A stretch of DNA of 64,000 nucleotides, taken from Kappaphycus alvarezii. Lineage: Eukaryota > Rhodophyta > Florideophyceae > Gigartinales > Solieriaceae. The position numbers and the translations under genes are program-made. This document shows positions 32,756-45,386 of this stretch, piece after piece; within the stretch, counting starts at the first letter, position 1; each line of letters begins with the position of its first letter. The stretch lies in the NCBI GenBank assembly GCA_002205965.3, contig NADL03000697.1, forward strand, positions 372,001 through 436,000. Direction: 5' to 3'. The notes beneath the pieces are model-generated. The model ran no database searches, was not told the DNA's origin, and was given only the letters and a program-made list of their open reading frames with translations.

Positions 32756-35562
32756 TCGTTTATGAAGGCAGTCCATCCCGAGAAACAGCGGTGTTGTTTC
32801 AGGTTTCGGCGCCGTTCCCGTCACTTCCGCTAACCTGCGTACCCTGAAGTCCCTACACCCCTCACCGTCCTCGCCTGTGGTTCCTGTGCCCCGCTCCCGC
32901 CTCCCATCCCCTCTTACTTTCTCATTCGCTGATGTCCACCGAGATACACTTAGCCTTGACCGCTCCACCACTCCTGGAGCTGACGGTCTCTCCCCGGTGT
33001 TCCTGCGAATTTTGCTCCGGCCGATTGGAAGTGTCCATCCACAACGCGACTGATTATATATGCTAACCAAATCCATCATCCTGTGCTGCGATGGTTCTCT
33101 GCCCGAATCTTGTCGACCCTTTTTCTGTGGTGGGCGCCTTTCAGGCCTCCCCAAACCCAACGGCGGCATCCGCCCGATCGCGGTCGGGTTATTGCTTCGA
33201 CGCCTCATCGCCCGCCTCCTTGCCCGCAAAGCTTCGACTTGGGTAGCATCCTACTTTCTTCCCCACCAAGTGGGACTAGGAGTCAAGAACGGCACAGACA
33301 CCGTCATTCACGCGGTCTTACGCTTGAACCAGCGTCCTGAATTTCGCCAGCATGTCTTGATACAACTGAATGCTCAAAACGCATTCAGCAGCAATTCCCG
33401 GCAGCATATTCTCCACGCAGTCATCCAGCATGCCCCCGGGCTCGCCCAATGGGTTCATTTCTGCAACGGAGCCCCGTGTTTCCTCTTTTTTGGCGATTTC
33501 ACTATTCGCAGCGAGAGTGAGACTCAACAGGGAAACCCCCTGGGACCTCTACCTTTTTGCCCTCGCCCTGCACCCGTAAGTCCTCCTCTTTCAGAAACGT
33601 TAAATCCCCTAAAATCCCTAAAGTCCTTCTTTGAATGCCTGGTATGCCGATGATGGTAATTTGGTTGTGTAAATGGGGGCTAATTTACTGTGATTGATAT
33701 GTGGGTTGGTATCCAGTAAATTTGTACCGGAGCGTAGATGTCTTATCGTTGTCAAGCCAATTGCGAAACCGTACAATGCGTCGAAAGCAATTTGGTTGTT
33801 ACTTGCTCTTTTGCTCCCGCTGCCCTCCTTTTTTTCCAAGAGCATGGAGCAGAAATTGTATTCTTCCTGAGCCTTACTAAAGCACAAGTTTAAGGCATTT
33901 CCCTTGCTCTCCCGGTCCTTGCCCTACCTTTTCCTTGCTCAGCGACCCAGGGCTTTAAGGTTCCGGGCTTCCCAGTTGGTTCTATTGCATTTATTTCGGA
34001 CTTCTTCGCATCCCGTCAAGCTGATATCGATCATGCCATCTCCCCCTTGTTTGGCCTAGATGAAGCACAACTGTCTTATCATCTGCTTCGTTTCTGTGCC
34101 AGCGCCTGCAAGGTCGTCTATCTGTTAAGAACTCTTTCCCCCAATCAATGTACGGCTTTAGCCGTCATCTTCGGCAGGAAGCACCGGGAAGTGTTCACAC
34201 ATATTCGCGGCCCTTGCTCGGCGCAGGCGTGGGACCAAGCTTCCCTCCCGATCTCCAAGGGCGGCCTCGGTTTACGATTGGCTACTGATGTCGCAAAAGC
34301 TGCCTACGCTGGCTCTCTGATCGATTCTTTTCGCCTGTTCTCTGCTCTCCTCGCGTTTTCCGCCGATGGTCACATCTAGGAGGTGCCCAGGTCAGCTATT
34401 TCTCTGCTCTCAACCCGCCGTCCATCACTTTCCTCTGTCCGGACCAGCACTGCTCTTTTCAGGCGCTGCAGTGCTCCGGTCCGGGGTGAACGCCTCCAAT
34501 CCACTATCACGTCTGAACTGTTTCCTGCGAAGTTTGACCGCCTTTTCCATTCTTCATCTGCCGCCAACAGGACCCGCTTGCTCTCTTCCTGCGATCCCTC
34601 TTCTTGCTCTGTATTATCCGCTCTCCCTCACCCCCACTGTGGCACATGCCTCTCCACGCAATCATGGGTTGTTTCTGTATCCCTCCGTCTCGGCATGCCT
34701 CTCTTTCCTAGCAACTCTCGCTGTCCCGTCTGCTCAAGGCCCTGTAATGGGGTGGCATCGCTTCTCGATCTCTATGATAAGCACGCTCTTACTTTCAAAT
34801 ACGAAGACGGTCAGACCCGCCGTCACAATTTCCTCCGCAATTCTCTGTACCGCTTCTGCAAGCAAGTTGGCATTACCGCTCTACTCGAACAACCCCTTCC
34901 ATCTAGCTCCACCTCTGCTCCTTCGCCTTCGGAGCTTCGTGTTGACGTTTACATTCCAGGGGCTTACGGCCTAGATCACCGCGATGTAGCCTTGGATGTT
35001 ATTGCTGCCCGTTCTGTCATTTTGTCCCAAGTCTAACAGGGCACCCTGTGCGGAGCCAGCGCAGAAGCCTTCGCCGAACGGTCCAAACATTCACACTACG
35101 GGGACGTTTGCCGTTCCTCTTATATCCTGCTTGTTCCAATCGGCATCTACATCTATGGTGCCCTCGAGCCCGAAGGCGTACAGTTCTTCGGCCGCCTTGC
35201 CGCCCACGCCGCTAGGCGCCGTAATTCTCCTCCCCGTCAAGAGTTTCACGATTTAGTTTCCCGTTTCACTTTTTGCCTGCACGGCATGCAAGCCCGTCAG
35301 GTCCTCTCCCGACTTCTCTTTGATTATTTTCTATTATACTCCTCCCGGGCGCCTCTGAGTGCTTGTTCCCACCGCCATAAAGAAGTTTCCCCCTCCCAAA
35401 GGCACGCTGCCATTGCCTTAATCAACGCAGCATGCCTGCTGTCCGGCCTCGAGCCGGCTTTTTTTGGGAAAATTACGAGATACAACTGATCACTCTTTAT
35501 GATATTCCAGGCATAACCCACCATGTATTTCAAATATTATATCACCTCACACCCCCTCTCTA
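32756..35562 (+). mobile_element. RLE-type non-LTR retrotransposon, near full-length RT to 3' end
   Basis: Order on the plus strand: RT N-terminal region (RSTTPGADGLSPVFLRILL, about 32.95-33.02 kb); GLPKPNGGIRPIAVG; motif A as LIQLNAQNAFSS (the usual first Asp is Asn); motif B QQGNPLGPLPF; motif C WYADDGNLVV at 33640-33668. A 120-bp family D repeat follows motif C. Then come the thumb (SYHLLRFCASACKVVYLLR, GGLGLRLATDVAKAAYAGS), a zinc motif (CPVCSRPC), TRRHNFLRNSLYRF, the endonuclease region (VDVYIPGAYGLDHRDVALDV) and the conserved end RHAAIALINAACLLSGLEPA, stopping at 35489. The 3' UTR ends near 35562 (TTTCAAATATTATATCACC). C-terminal endonuclease and no apurinic endonuclease point to the CRE/R2/R4-like group. 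Several frameshifts and stops make it inactive. Confidence 0.88.
33669..33788 (+). repeat. family D repeat with 11-bp target duplication
   Basis: The 120-bp insert runs from GTAAATGGGGGCTAATTTAC to TGCGTCGAAAGC. The 11-bp AATTTGGTTGT is present on both sides (33658-33668 and 33789-33799). The first copy is the LINE codons just after YADD. The insert lacks the last 45 bases of the longer copies, so it is 3'-shortened. This gives the exact left end of the family. Confidence 0.92.
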
Positions 35563-36289
35563 TGGAGATTGGCGATAGCAGAAGACTTGCATGTACTATA
35601 CAGTAGTGTGGTCGGCTCTGAATCTGTACTACCACCGAAAAAGCTGATTCTAGTACTCATTTTTATCCATGTTTTGGTTATGTAAGGGGGGAAGATGGGG
35701 GTGCCTAAGGACCTTTATTTAAAGATTTAATTGAGCCTGCTAAACAGACACAACCTGACAAGGGCTTGAGCACTGACTAATCCAGCAAATGGGACGGAAA
35801 CAAATCCCTCCATTGAAATTTCGGCAAGCCGACAAATGAACGGGGTTGAAAAACTCCCGGTGTAAGCGATATGCTTACAGAAAGCGACGACAGAGCGACA
35901 TATATTCGAAGTGAACGATCATGAGTGACACCACTAGGACAGCAAAAGCTAGGACCCCTGGCTTGCTGCGACAAAGACAGCACTGGTTGAGTGCAACAGG
36001 GTACCTTGAGCATTTTTCAGCCTTATCGAAGATAATGGCCTTCCTTGTAAGCTTTTCCCAGATCGTCTTGACGTCCGGTTGGAGCGTGGGATGGTAATCT
36101 CTCTAGAGCGGCAAAAAAAACAAATTCGACACCACGAGGGCTCCGAAGCGAGGACGGGCGGCCCGTAAGGCAGGCTTGGGCTCGATGCCTCGTTTCTAGA
36201 GCCCAGCATGGCTCGGTTGCCGAGCGAAGTGAAACAAATATTGAAAGAGGCGAGTCGAAGAGGTTGAAAGAGTGAGAAAGGGGGTACTC
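35563..36289. other. spacer
   Basis: About 700 bp, moderately GC-rich in its second half (CGGGCGGCCCGTAAGGCAGG). No motif assigned; it may belong to the upstream part of the LTR that follows. Confidence 0.35.
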
Positions 36290-37163
36290 AAATGGAAGCG
36301 ATTGTAAGCTGGGACCCAGACGGTAAATTCTGGAGGCCAGTGGCTTGAAAGCAGTCGGGCCTAGAGACTACACCCGCCTCTGCAAAAAGTAGATGGAACA
36401 AAAAGAAATGGAGGGCTGGAGGATAGCCTGGTTGAGTTTGAGAGAGGTGGAGACCAAGGAGGATTTCCTTTTGATGTTCGATGACAATGACGAAAAACAA
36501 GTAAAGCATATCCAGAAAGATCCTTCTTGAAGGCGCCTGATTTGCACTCTAGTTGCAGTCGGAAAATATCTAGAAGAAGACCTGTGTGTACAAAAGTATC
36601 TGAATTTGATGCCAGTACATGTCGAGGTTCTGGGTGATACTAAGAGTGACTCTGAAAAGTCTATATAATGGCACATCAATTCCCACCCCTGGCAGATGGG
36701 TGGCCGATGGGTGGCGGACATGGGTACTGTACCTAGATATTTACCTTCAAGAAATATCTTCTACTAGTCTCCCTCGTTCACAAAATTCCCTTCAATATAT
36801 TTTGTAGCTCTTCGTGTGTTTATTTGGGACTTTAGGGGTAGTCGAAAAGTCTGTTTAAACTGATTACATTGCTTCCTCTTGTGTAGGTCAAGCAAGTTGG
36901 CAGAAAAATTCAAGTCAAGTCCTAGTTAGTTAAGAAGTTGAGAACCAGCTTCAGACCCAAGAATAATTTCCTTACGCTGTTCACAAAGAAAAAGTGGTGG
37001 GTCCTGCGCCTTCAATATTCGTTTGTAGCCCTCTCAGCTGTCTTCTTTACTCAACTCTTTCTGTTCGCTCAACTGTACCTTGGTAGCACTTTGTAGCTTG
37101 CAACACCTCTTTTTGAGTTAAATATTTCTAATTATCTCTTTCTCCCGCTAATTTTCCCTATCA
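36290..37163 (+). mobile_element. family C LTR, second subfamily
   Basis: It ends in TTTTCCCTATCA at 37163, like the other family C LTRs. It carries the TTTAGGGGTAGTCG core near 36832 and the paired AAGTTGAGAACCAGCTTC motif. Upstream it matches 2.86-3.38 kb (AATATCTAGAAGAAGACCTG, GTCTATATAATGG). It lacks the acidic ORF. The left end is not resolved; the bases after the right end are AAACG. Confidence 0.65.
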
Positions 37164-37734
37164 AAACGGTTAGTAGTTTTTACTCTTGCAGGTTATATTC
37201 GATCTATCCAAGTTCCAAGGTGAGGGCGATTTTCTTTCAGCGGCACGCAGAGGTTATGGTCACTTCGAACGCCGGCAGCTTAATTATTGGATATCAGCTT
37301 CTTTAAAGTTAGTGGACGTGCTCCATTATTTGTATTGTAAATACTGTCACAATTGTAGTGTAATTAATAGGAATCATAACCTTTGCACTATTAACAGTAC
37401 TAAAACCCTTGTAAAATATCTTGTCAATGATGTAAGTTGTTTGAATTTACTCTCATTGACTGAAAAGTTAGCAGTTACCTGTTACTACTTGGTTTTTGTA
37501 TTCAAATCGGACCGAACCAGTAGCTCTTGAGTTTTCATCCTTTGTTCCCAATTTCGAACTTATAGTTTTAAAGCTTAGAAACGTTTGCTATCGATCTCTA
37601 GTACAGACATAAACTAACGATCCAAGGTGAAGGCATTATTTTTTCAACGACATGCAACTTTGAGGTCAGTTCCAATGTATCCTGATTGTTGATTTGGCTA
37701 CTAGCTACGTACCTCTTCTTATGTGGCAACGGTC

Positions 37735-37905
37735 AGATATGCTTGGGGGCAAGGTTTCGTTGTTTCAGTCTTGGAAGATATATTTGAGCTATTCTAAAGT
37801 TCTCCAGACAATTATAATCGACTCAGAAAGGCATGCCGATACTGTGGTGGGGAGAAACTATGCTGCAAAAAAGGCCATCTTAGGGCCGGCCACTAAAGAG
37901 GCCTC
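37735..37905 (-). mobile_element. diverged LINE tail A
   Basis: This resembles tail A over about 170 bp (TTTCAGTCTTGGAAGATATA, CTCCAGACAATTATAATCGA, GGGGAGAAACTATGCT, GGGCCGGCCA) but with many differences, so it is an old copy. A shorter scrap follows the LTR end at 37170-37205. Two imperfect copies of TCCAAGGTGA-headed sequence (37213 and 37620) lie nearby. Confidence 0.6.
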
Positions 37906-38190
37906 ACCGGAAATAATGTCTACTGCAGCGTGCTTTTGGTTTAAAACTCCCGAACCGGATAGAGGCGGAAAATTGGGGTGTTTCAATGGTTGAAAAATAT
38001 TTTATCCTATATTCCAAGGCACATAAAGACACAGGCGCAAGTTTTCGTCTGTATAGGGAAGTGAACGCGGTTTGGTTGCTGTTATATATGTGAAGGTTGG
38101 TCCTATTAGTTTTCGTTCAAATATGCCTGACATGAAGACGGTTTTTCATGGAACGTAGTTTCGCCCCCCACCCACACTTACTGTGTCAGC
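37906..38190. other. spacer
   Basis: Nothing recognised. Confidence 0.4.
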
Positions 38191-38290
38191 ACACCTTTTT
38201 GAGTCTTTTGTGGACTTCTAGACAACTTTGAGATAGATCGAATATATCTTCCAGCAGTAAAAACACGTAACAATCCCTATCCAAAAAAAT
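38191..38290 (+). mobile_element. LINE tail A, plus orientation
   Basis: CACACCTTTTTGAGTCTTTT, then GATAGATCGAATATATCTTC and CAGCAGTAAAAACACG: the tail A 3' UTR, 5'-truncated. A second very similar piece lies at 38568-38655. Confidence 0.7.
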
Positions 38291-38567
38291 GTTTCTGGTT
38301 CCACTCCGTTCAGTTACACATACAGTATGTTCTGTCATATTATTCGGATTCCAGTCAATTAGAATGAAGATCTTGGCAACACTCGTTTAAAGCCAGTGAA
38401 CTGTAATCTCCCTTTCCGGGCCAAGAATCAATACAATTAGTCTCCTTACATGACTATTGTTATTTTGCTAGCACTTTCTTTACTGTAGTGTCACAAAGTG
38501 ACGACTTATCCTGCCTAATGCACTTACAGCGGAGTAGAAAAAACTGATCACATCTTTCATACATTAA

Positions 38568-38655
38568 ATTCACCTTTTTGAGTCTATTGTGGTTGTCAAG
38601 AAAACTTTAGGATAGATCGAATATATCTTCCAACAGTAAAATGCTTAATACTTTC
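38568..38655 (+). mobile_element. LINE tail A, plus orientation
   Basis: CACCTTTTTGAGTCTATTGT, then GATAGATCGAATATATCTTC and CAACAGTAAAATGC. Same orientation and similar length to the piece 370 bp upstream, from which it may derive by a separate insertion or local duplication. Confidence 0.7.
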
Positions 38656-38702
38656 AACTTCCAAATAACCCAACCCCTCCCTTCTTTGCGTATTGAACTA
38701 TT

Positions 38703-39010
38703 TTAAAATGAGGAATGTGGGGCGCTTTAATGTTTGAAAGATATAGTCAGTTGTGGCCATTAATACTTAAGATGGGGATTTGGGGTGCTCTACTGATTTG
38801 AGATACAGAAATACTATTTCTCGAAGACTATGACGGGCAGATATGTGCATTAAAAAGTCAGAAAATGAGGCAGAGTCATGAGATACGACCACACAGGGCT
38901 ATTGACCAGTATAAGCTTTTTGTTTCCCCTTAACGCCGGCTCAAGGCCGGCCTGCAAGCATGCTGCGTTGACGATTCGGCCTCGGCAGCGTGCCTATAGA
39001 TGGGGACAGC
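38703..39010 (-). mobile_element. two LINE tails joined head to tail
   Basis: Two minus-strand tail B pieces abut: 38703-38768 (GGGGCGCTTTAATGTTTGAA, GTCAGTTGTGGCC) and 38771-39010 (GGGGATTTGGGGTGCTCTAC onward). The second reaches the LINE C-terminal codons (NAACLQAGLEPALRG on the minus strand, about 38930-38985) and RHAAE-like sequence. The truncated 5' end of the first meets the 3' end of the second. Confidence 0.7.
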
Positions 39011-42000
39011 TCGTACCTTGCAAGAGGTCTATATCGTCTTAACGGCTAATTTCCGCTCGACACCAGTTAACACCTTGCAGATGTCCAGGTTTATTAAAAC
39101 TAATTGCAACTAAAGCTGAAGTTCTAATCAAGTTGAACAATATCTTTACGCATATGGACACTTAGACTTCAGATGAGTATCCAGTGTGCCTGCGCTCTTG
39201 AGTTGACTTCTTTTCTACATCCTAAAAGATCTTGTACCATAGAATTTGACTAAAGCCACTTTTATAAATCATTGACTCCCATATCTCACTTTCATTGCAT
39301 TTATATTTACCAATTTTTTGAGATCTTACTATTAAATTGGCGATCAAATGTCCTTCTTGCGAGAGAAGTGAGAAGAGTAACGGCTCACTTAGTTAAATCG
39401 CTACCTTCCCTATTTCCAGCCACATAGATATAATGCAAATTAATAACACTCATAACTTTTGCAACATTCGCAGTAACCTAGCCCAATTAACACTCTTTCC
39501 TCCTGAGCAGATATACAGCATTTAAACCCTTTATTATCTTAAGTAATCTTTACTGTCACACGTTATCCGTTAATATTCTTCCAATCCGATACTGCTCAAA
39601 ATTTTAACACCCCGCTAATCGCATCGGTTCATAAGATGCGGCGAATAGGTGAGCTTTGAAGCTTTCCAACGAATCAGTCCTATCGTATCGTCTCAGTTTG
39701 TCCATATTAACTTTTATGAACGCTGTTGCAGCTAAGTTTTATGACAGAAAAGTATTGAAAAACGAGCTCCTCTTTGATTGCCCCGTTTAAGCTCTATGTT
39801 TCACGTTGTTGAAGTCATTTCCATAGTCCATAAAAATAGAATATTTCCAGTCTATTACACCAAATGCGATGAACAGAGTACCGGAGGGAGTAATTTTCTA
39901 AATTCCATCACAATAACTTGGGTAATGGACTGGTAGCTCACTTCATCGTCTGACACTTCTAGCTAGGGGTCTAAACAAAGTTTGGACATAAGGAAAGGAG
40001 CATGGGGAGACGAGTATATTATCTTAATAGACAGTGATGAGTCGAAAGAATTTCGGAAATCTGGAAGAAGTTGGAAAGACAACTACCAGGGAAAAGCGGA
40101 TAGAAAACTGATCGTGTAAGGGCATGTAAACTGGAAATAAGACATGAAAGAGCATCTGCACCATATTTTGCGAGACTGTACAGATATATTTTTAACAGCC
40201 GCACGTGAAATTAAATTATCAGTTGCTTTGTTGTTTAAATGTAGAAAAGGAGGGGCAATAAAAAAATACAGGATCGGTTGTACAACATATTTTGCCAGTG
40301 TCATACACTGCTCTTCTCCTTATCTTATACTTATCATTAGGAACAAATTTCTATCCATTCGTACAAAATCAAGGTAAAAGAACTGAGCAATTAATTAGTG
40401 TTTACGGCATAGTATTCCTTTCAATAGTTGATACTGGCCTTATCCGACAACTAAATAAAATATTTATCTATTCTTTCTCCTAGCTGAAACTATAATACTG
40501 AGATAGAGTGCATGCTCTTGTTTTAAAATACAGTAAATTTTCGTTAGGAATGCGGAGTGTCCCTTTTCGAGTATATAATATCTATGGTATTACCAAAGGC
40601 ATTAAACCGACTGCTTTGCGGAAACTGCAGGCTTTTCTGTGAATAAATTCTCTGCTTTCTCCATTACCATTGAGAGCATGGTATCAATGAAATTCTGTTC
40701 TGAAACTAGAGCAATGCAATAACTTTATAACTGCTGTTATAGCCTCAATAAATGTGCTGACTATGGTTAGTCTCAAGAAGTGGAAGATTATCATGAGAAA
40801 ATTATACATTATATAGTCTACGCCTTGAAATCACATTATATTCGTCCATCCGGACTGGTACACGCTACCTTAAAACCTAATATAAATGTGAAAGGGACTT
40901 TTCGAGTTCATCAGGACAGTTGTATCACCCATGCCCCTGTATCGGACTGTGTCTTATCGTTAATTGATCTTCTGCTTTAATAATTATTTTTGTACTTTTC
41001 CTACTGTAAAAAATCTTTGCAGAAGAAGCAAATTAGCCGTAGGCAACGATCTACCATAATCCAACAAAAATATCCCAAATTTTCACTGTGTGAAAGAACA
41101 TTGTTGGCCCATATCACATGTTTGTACAGATGGGGCACCTGGAAGCCACCGAAAGCATGGTTCATATCTCTCTCTCTTCCAAAAATGTCAAACACTCCGC
41201 TAATGAAACGCTTATTGCTTCAGGATAAATGTCTTACATTTTTGGGTACCCATGTTTGGCGGACATTTTGGATTCTTTTCAGTATTTTCCTTAATAACGG
41301 GGAAATTTAAGGTTTTTTTAAAGCATGAAAAATATGGTCAGCTTAATATATATTGATTATAAACCTGAAAGTTATTATTCCTCATTTTATTGTCAAAAGG
41401 GAAAAGATTTTCAATTTCTGGCAGGATATGCCTACCTAAAACTTTCAGATGCAAAATTTCCCGTTCATAACTGCAAATCCTGGCTAGAGTTCTACAATTT
41501 CCCTGATGTGTATTTCTAATATATATTATAATTTTTGGACCATAAGCCTTATTTTTCAATTTATTTGGAGGATACATTCGCATTGTAAGCCTACACCAGT
41601 CCAACTTTATTTTGGTACTCGAAACTGCTTACCCAATAATTAAGTAACGGACAGATAATCTTTTATCACATGATGCAAAATATTATATTCTACTTCCTAA
41701 ATGAATCTTTATACATTTTGGGGAGCATTATTTTTTTTGAAGTTTTGCGTTTGTTTTTTTAATTTTTCTCCTATTTACCTTTTAATGAATTACGTTCATC
41801 AGCTTCTGTGTTAAAATAGTCTTTTTTAGTAAATTATGACAAGATTGGGTGAGAACTCGAAATTTATACCAAAAATTCACAGTATTAAAATTTAACATCT
41901 GTTAGAATATATTCGGAAGAGAATTGTAAATTAAAAAAGGCTAATTAAATGTACGTTTTGCTCTAAATTTTGTAACAGTTTAACAGTACAGCATCTTACA

Positions 42001-45000
42001 TATAAAAGTAATTTAATATATGTATTCCAGGAAGTCAAAATAGTGCCAATATAACTATCATGACTATCATCTCGTTTACATAATTTTGAACTGCTTCCTT
42101 TTGCTTTCTCAATTTTTTTTCGAGTTCATTATCAGATTTACTAGCTACGAACAACTTATTTAGGTTCACCTAGTAGGCAAAAATGACTTAATTCTTTTGC
42201 TAATGAATATAATCATTGATTATTATAACCATTTGAAAAAAATTCAATATTCATAAAAAAGTAATGAATGTATATGATTTTCCAAAAGTGTAAACATTTT
42301 GTTGATTGAGACGTATTACTGCCTTGAAATAATTCATTTTTTGACAGCTACATTTACCTGGTTTTAATATACTCGTGAATATTTTAATGATGCAGGTATC
42401 TTGAGAGTGATTAAAGATAAGGAACCTCAGGAAAGAGACAAAACAATGACTAAATATTACCAAGGTGATACTTTTGACATCATATTGTAAGAATTATTTT
42501 AGCTTCTTGTCTCGAAACAATTCTAAAAGACCAAACGCATACAAAGTGAATAATATTGAAAGGGCAAAAAATATTGAAATAACTCAGTTAAAGAAGCATT
42601 GTCATTTTTTAATGGATTTTAGTTTAGGTTGGGTAAATCGTCGTATAACGTTTCCTAAGATCTCTTCGAAGATAAATCACCGATAAGCAAGCTTTACCTA
42701 GCTTGTTAGGCACAATTTTCGGAAATCCGTTTGATATAATCAAACATGAAAGCGTACACATTTATATTTTTCAAACTTTCGTAATTTAATAGAGCGGGTA
42801 AGAAATCTTGAAATTTAAATTTTCAATTGCAAAATATATCTCAAAGCCGTGAAATACAGTGTCGAACTTTCTTTTAAAACAAAACTTGATTTTGAAACCT
42901 CATGTGAATAATCTTATTATACTTATTCCAAAAAATTATATTTATTTAGATGGTAAAACTGCTTAAATATTAGTGAATCTTTTTTAAATAGGCTGACAAA
43001 AATTTTGAAAAATCCTAAACAGTTACCAACTTCTGATTTTCAAAGGCATATATGTAAATTATATCTCATTGTTAGAATACTAATAATATTAAATTATTAG
43101 TATGGTTATTTTGTCTGCTTTACGTAAAAATGTTGCTTATAAAAAATTAATTGACCCAGTGAGTGCAAAATTTGAGCTCTATTTTATTCATGTAAATGTT
43201 AAAAATTATTACAAGCTAGCATTTTCATTTCTTAATGCGATAATATATGATACAGAAATATATCTCGAACCATTTCAAAGATCATTAAATCTATCTTCAG
43301 GTATAATAATTTTATTTATATCCGACAAAAAAGAGAGCTTTGGCTCAATTTAGACGATTGGAGATTTTTACAGGCGAATAACATATTTCTGAATCTGCAC
43401 ATACAACATTTCGTTGTTAATGTAAATTATATTTTGTCTTTGTAGTCAGTCAATAACTGCATTAAGGAGAAATGTTAGGTAATATGAAATATATCTTTGT
43501 AGCTTTAGATTTTTGAAAGTATACGGGGAAAATTAGAGTATGTTATGAATTTTCAAATAGTTAGTTCAGATAAATGTCCTACATACTTCGAGAAATTCCA
43601 TTCGGCGAATTTATATCATATGGGCAATCAGTCTGATTAGTCATTCCATTTTCAATACTATTTTTGAGACTCTTTAATCATTACCGAAAAGCCAAGAAAC
43701 CATACGGTAACCTTAAATTTTATTAATACATTAAATTTAAAACATAATATATATATTTGTAACTAAAAATGTATAATTACTGTACGGGTCTTTGAGAATG
43801 AGAGATGAAAAAAAATCTAGGCTTTATTGAGTATAATCAGTATTTGGGATGATAATTTAAATTATTTGTAATTTGTAATATTAAGTTGAAAGTTTTCAAC
43901 TCGGAATGCTTCAATATTTATGTATTTGAGTTATTTAAATTACAATGAATTGTGCTCTGTAACATTGATATCAAAGCACTAGTTGAAACGAGAAAATAAC
44001 TTTTCTGTTCTCGACATAGCAGTTCCCCAATAATAAATTCAAAAAAAGATCTAACTTTGTATAAGGAAACATTGGAATTTAGATTCAACTAGAAATACTA
44101 CTTGATAATGCTTTCTTATGACTCTTCTAATTTGTATCTCAGTTATTAAGTTGTATTGAGATAATTGGTTTATTTTGAGGACCAGTATACTTATTTTAGT
44201 AACAGCTTCAACTGTATCGTCTCTTTTTTATCAAGTTACGAAATTTTCGTTAAATTTTTCCAAGTTAGGCAAAAAGTGTGATGGAGACATTTTTTTATTG
44301 AAACAGTCCTTTATGACTTCATTTTAATCATGTATACTTTAGAAACGTTCGAATGAGTAGCTATATTTTAACTGCTTGCAAACGTATAAAATATCATTGA
44401 ATAAGCTTACTTTACTTTACAAGTTTAAGTTCCATGCTAGAAATGTATTTAAAAATCACTATGAATAATTGTCTTTTTACATCATTGATTTCTTCAGTTT
44501 ACATATTTTGAAAGGTATTTGAAAGGACTCATTCTGCGACCATACAATTACACTTTATTCTAGAAAAAGATCTGGTCCGAAAGCTATGAATGAGATCGAT
44601 CATTTAGAGTCAAATCCATAGTACCGAAATCATGAACAAATCGTGAAATCTATCTACTTTGATTTTTAGTTCGCAGTTCTAGTGTACCTATTGTGTTGAT
44701 ATCTTGAAGTCAGTCTGTTTTTGTCAAAAAACGAACTGATTAGGAATTGCTTGATCGTTTATGGCCATATTTGTTCTTATATTCTATATTTCAATCATAA
44801 TGTCATTTGGAATTGAAGAATGTATAGCGTGAAGACAATACACATGGTAGGAATAAGTAGTTATAGCACGCAATTGATAGCCTGATTGCATGATGCTCCG
44901 GCTTGGCAATCAACTATTTTTCTGATTTCAATTGTCCTTAGCTATCCCAATTGTGTTTCGCAAGATTCAATTGACAAGTACTTGGGCTCAAGAGGTCGTA

Positions 45001-45386
45001 CTCCACTACCTACTGGCTTTCGCCATTACTTGAATGGCTCAGCGAGTGAATATAAACTATGATTTTGACTTGCTCTCGAGTACCCAATGATAAGAGGGAT
45101 TCCTGTAACCAAACTTTTCGGGTCACCTATTAGAGCGTTACCTGCCTAGGATTAGTATTGCACAACGGTAAGAGGTTAGTCTTCGTAACGGCTAATTTTT
45201 GGTAAATTTCCGCAATGAATTTCAAATTCTTCCTTTGTGCAGTTCTTGCTCTCTCGCGAGTCCTGCAGTTGCCATTTGAGGAAGAATTTCGAAATCCAAG
45301 CTTCTCCTGAACTATCTTCTGTGGGTTCTCTCTGCGTGTGCTGGCTTCAGACATCGACACAAATCTTTACCCCAGGAATCTACATC
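39011..45386. other. AT-rich, repeat-poor block
   Basis: More than 6 kb with no match to the LINE, LTR, family D or MITE families that fill the rest of the window, and with the highest A+T (about 70 percent or more by eye at 41.5-44.9 kb). Only short open frames exist and none is convincing. It could be intergenic DNA upstream of the SUMO gene, or contain long introns or regulatory DNA. The last 300-400 bp before 45387 are less AT-rich and probably hold the SUMO promoter and 5' UTR. Confidence 0.5.
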
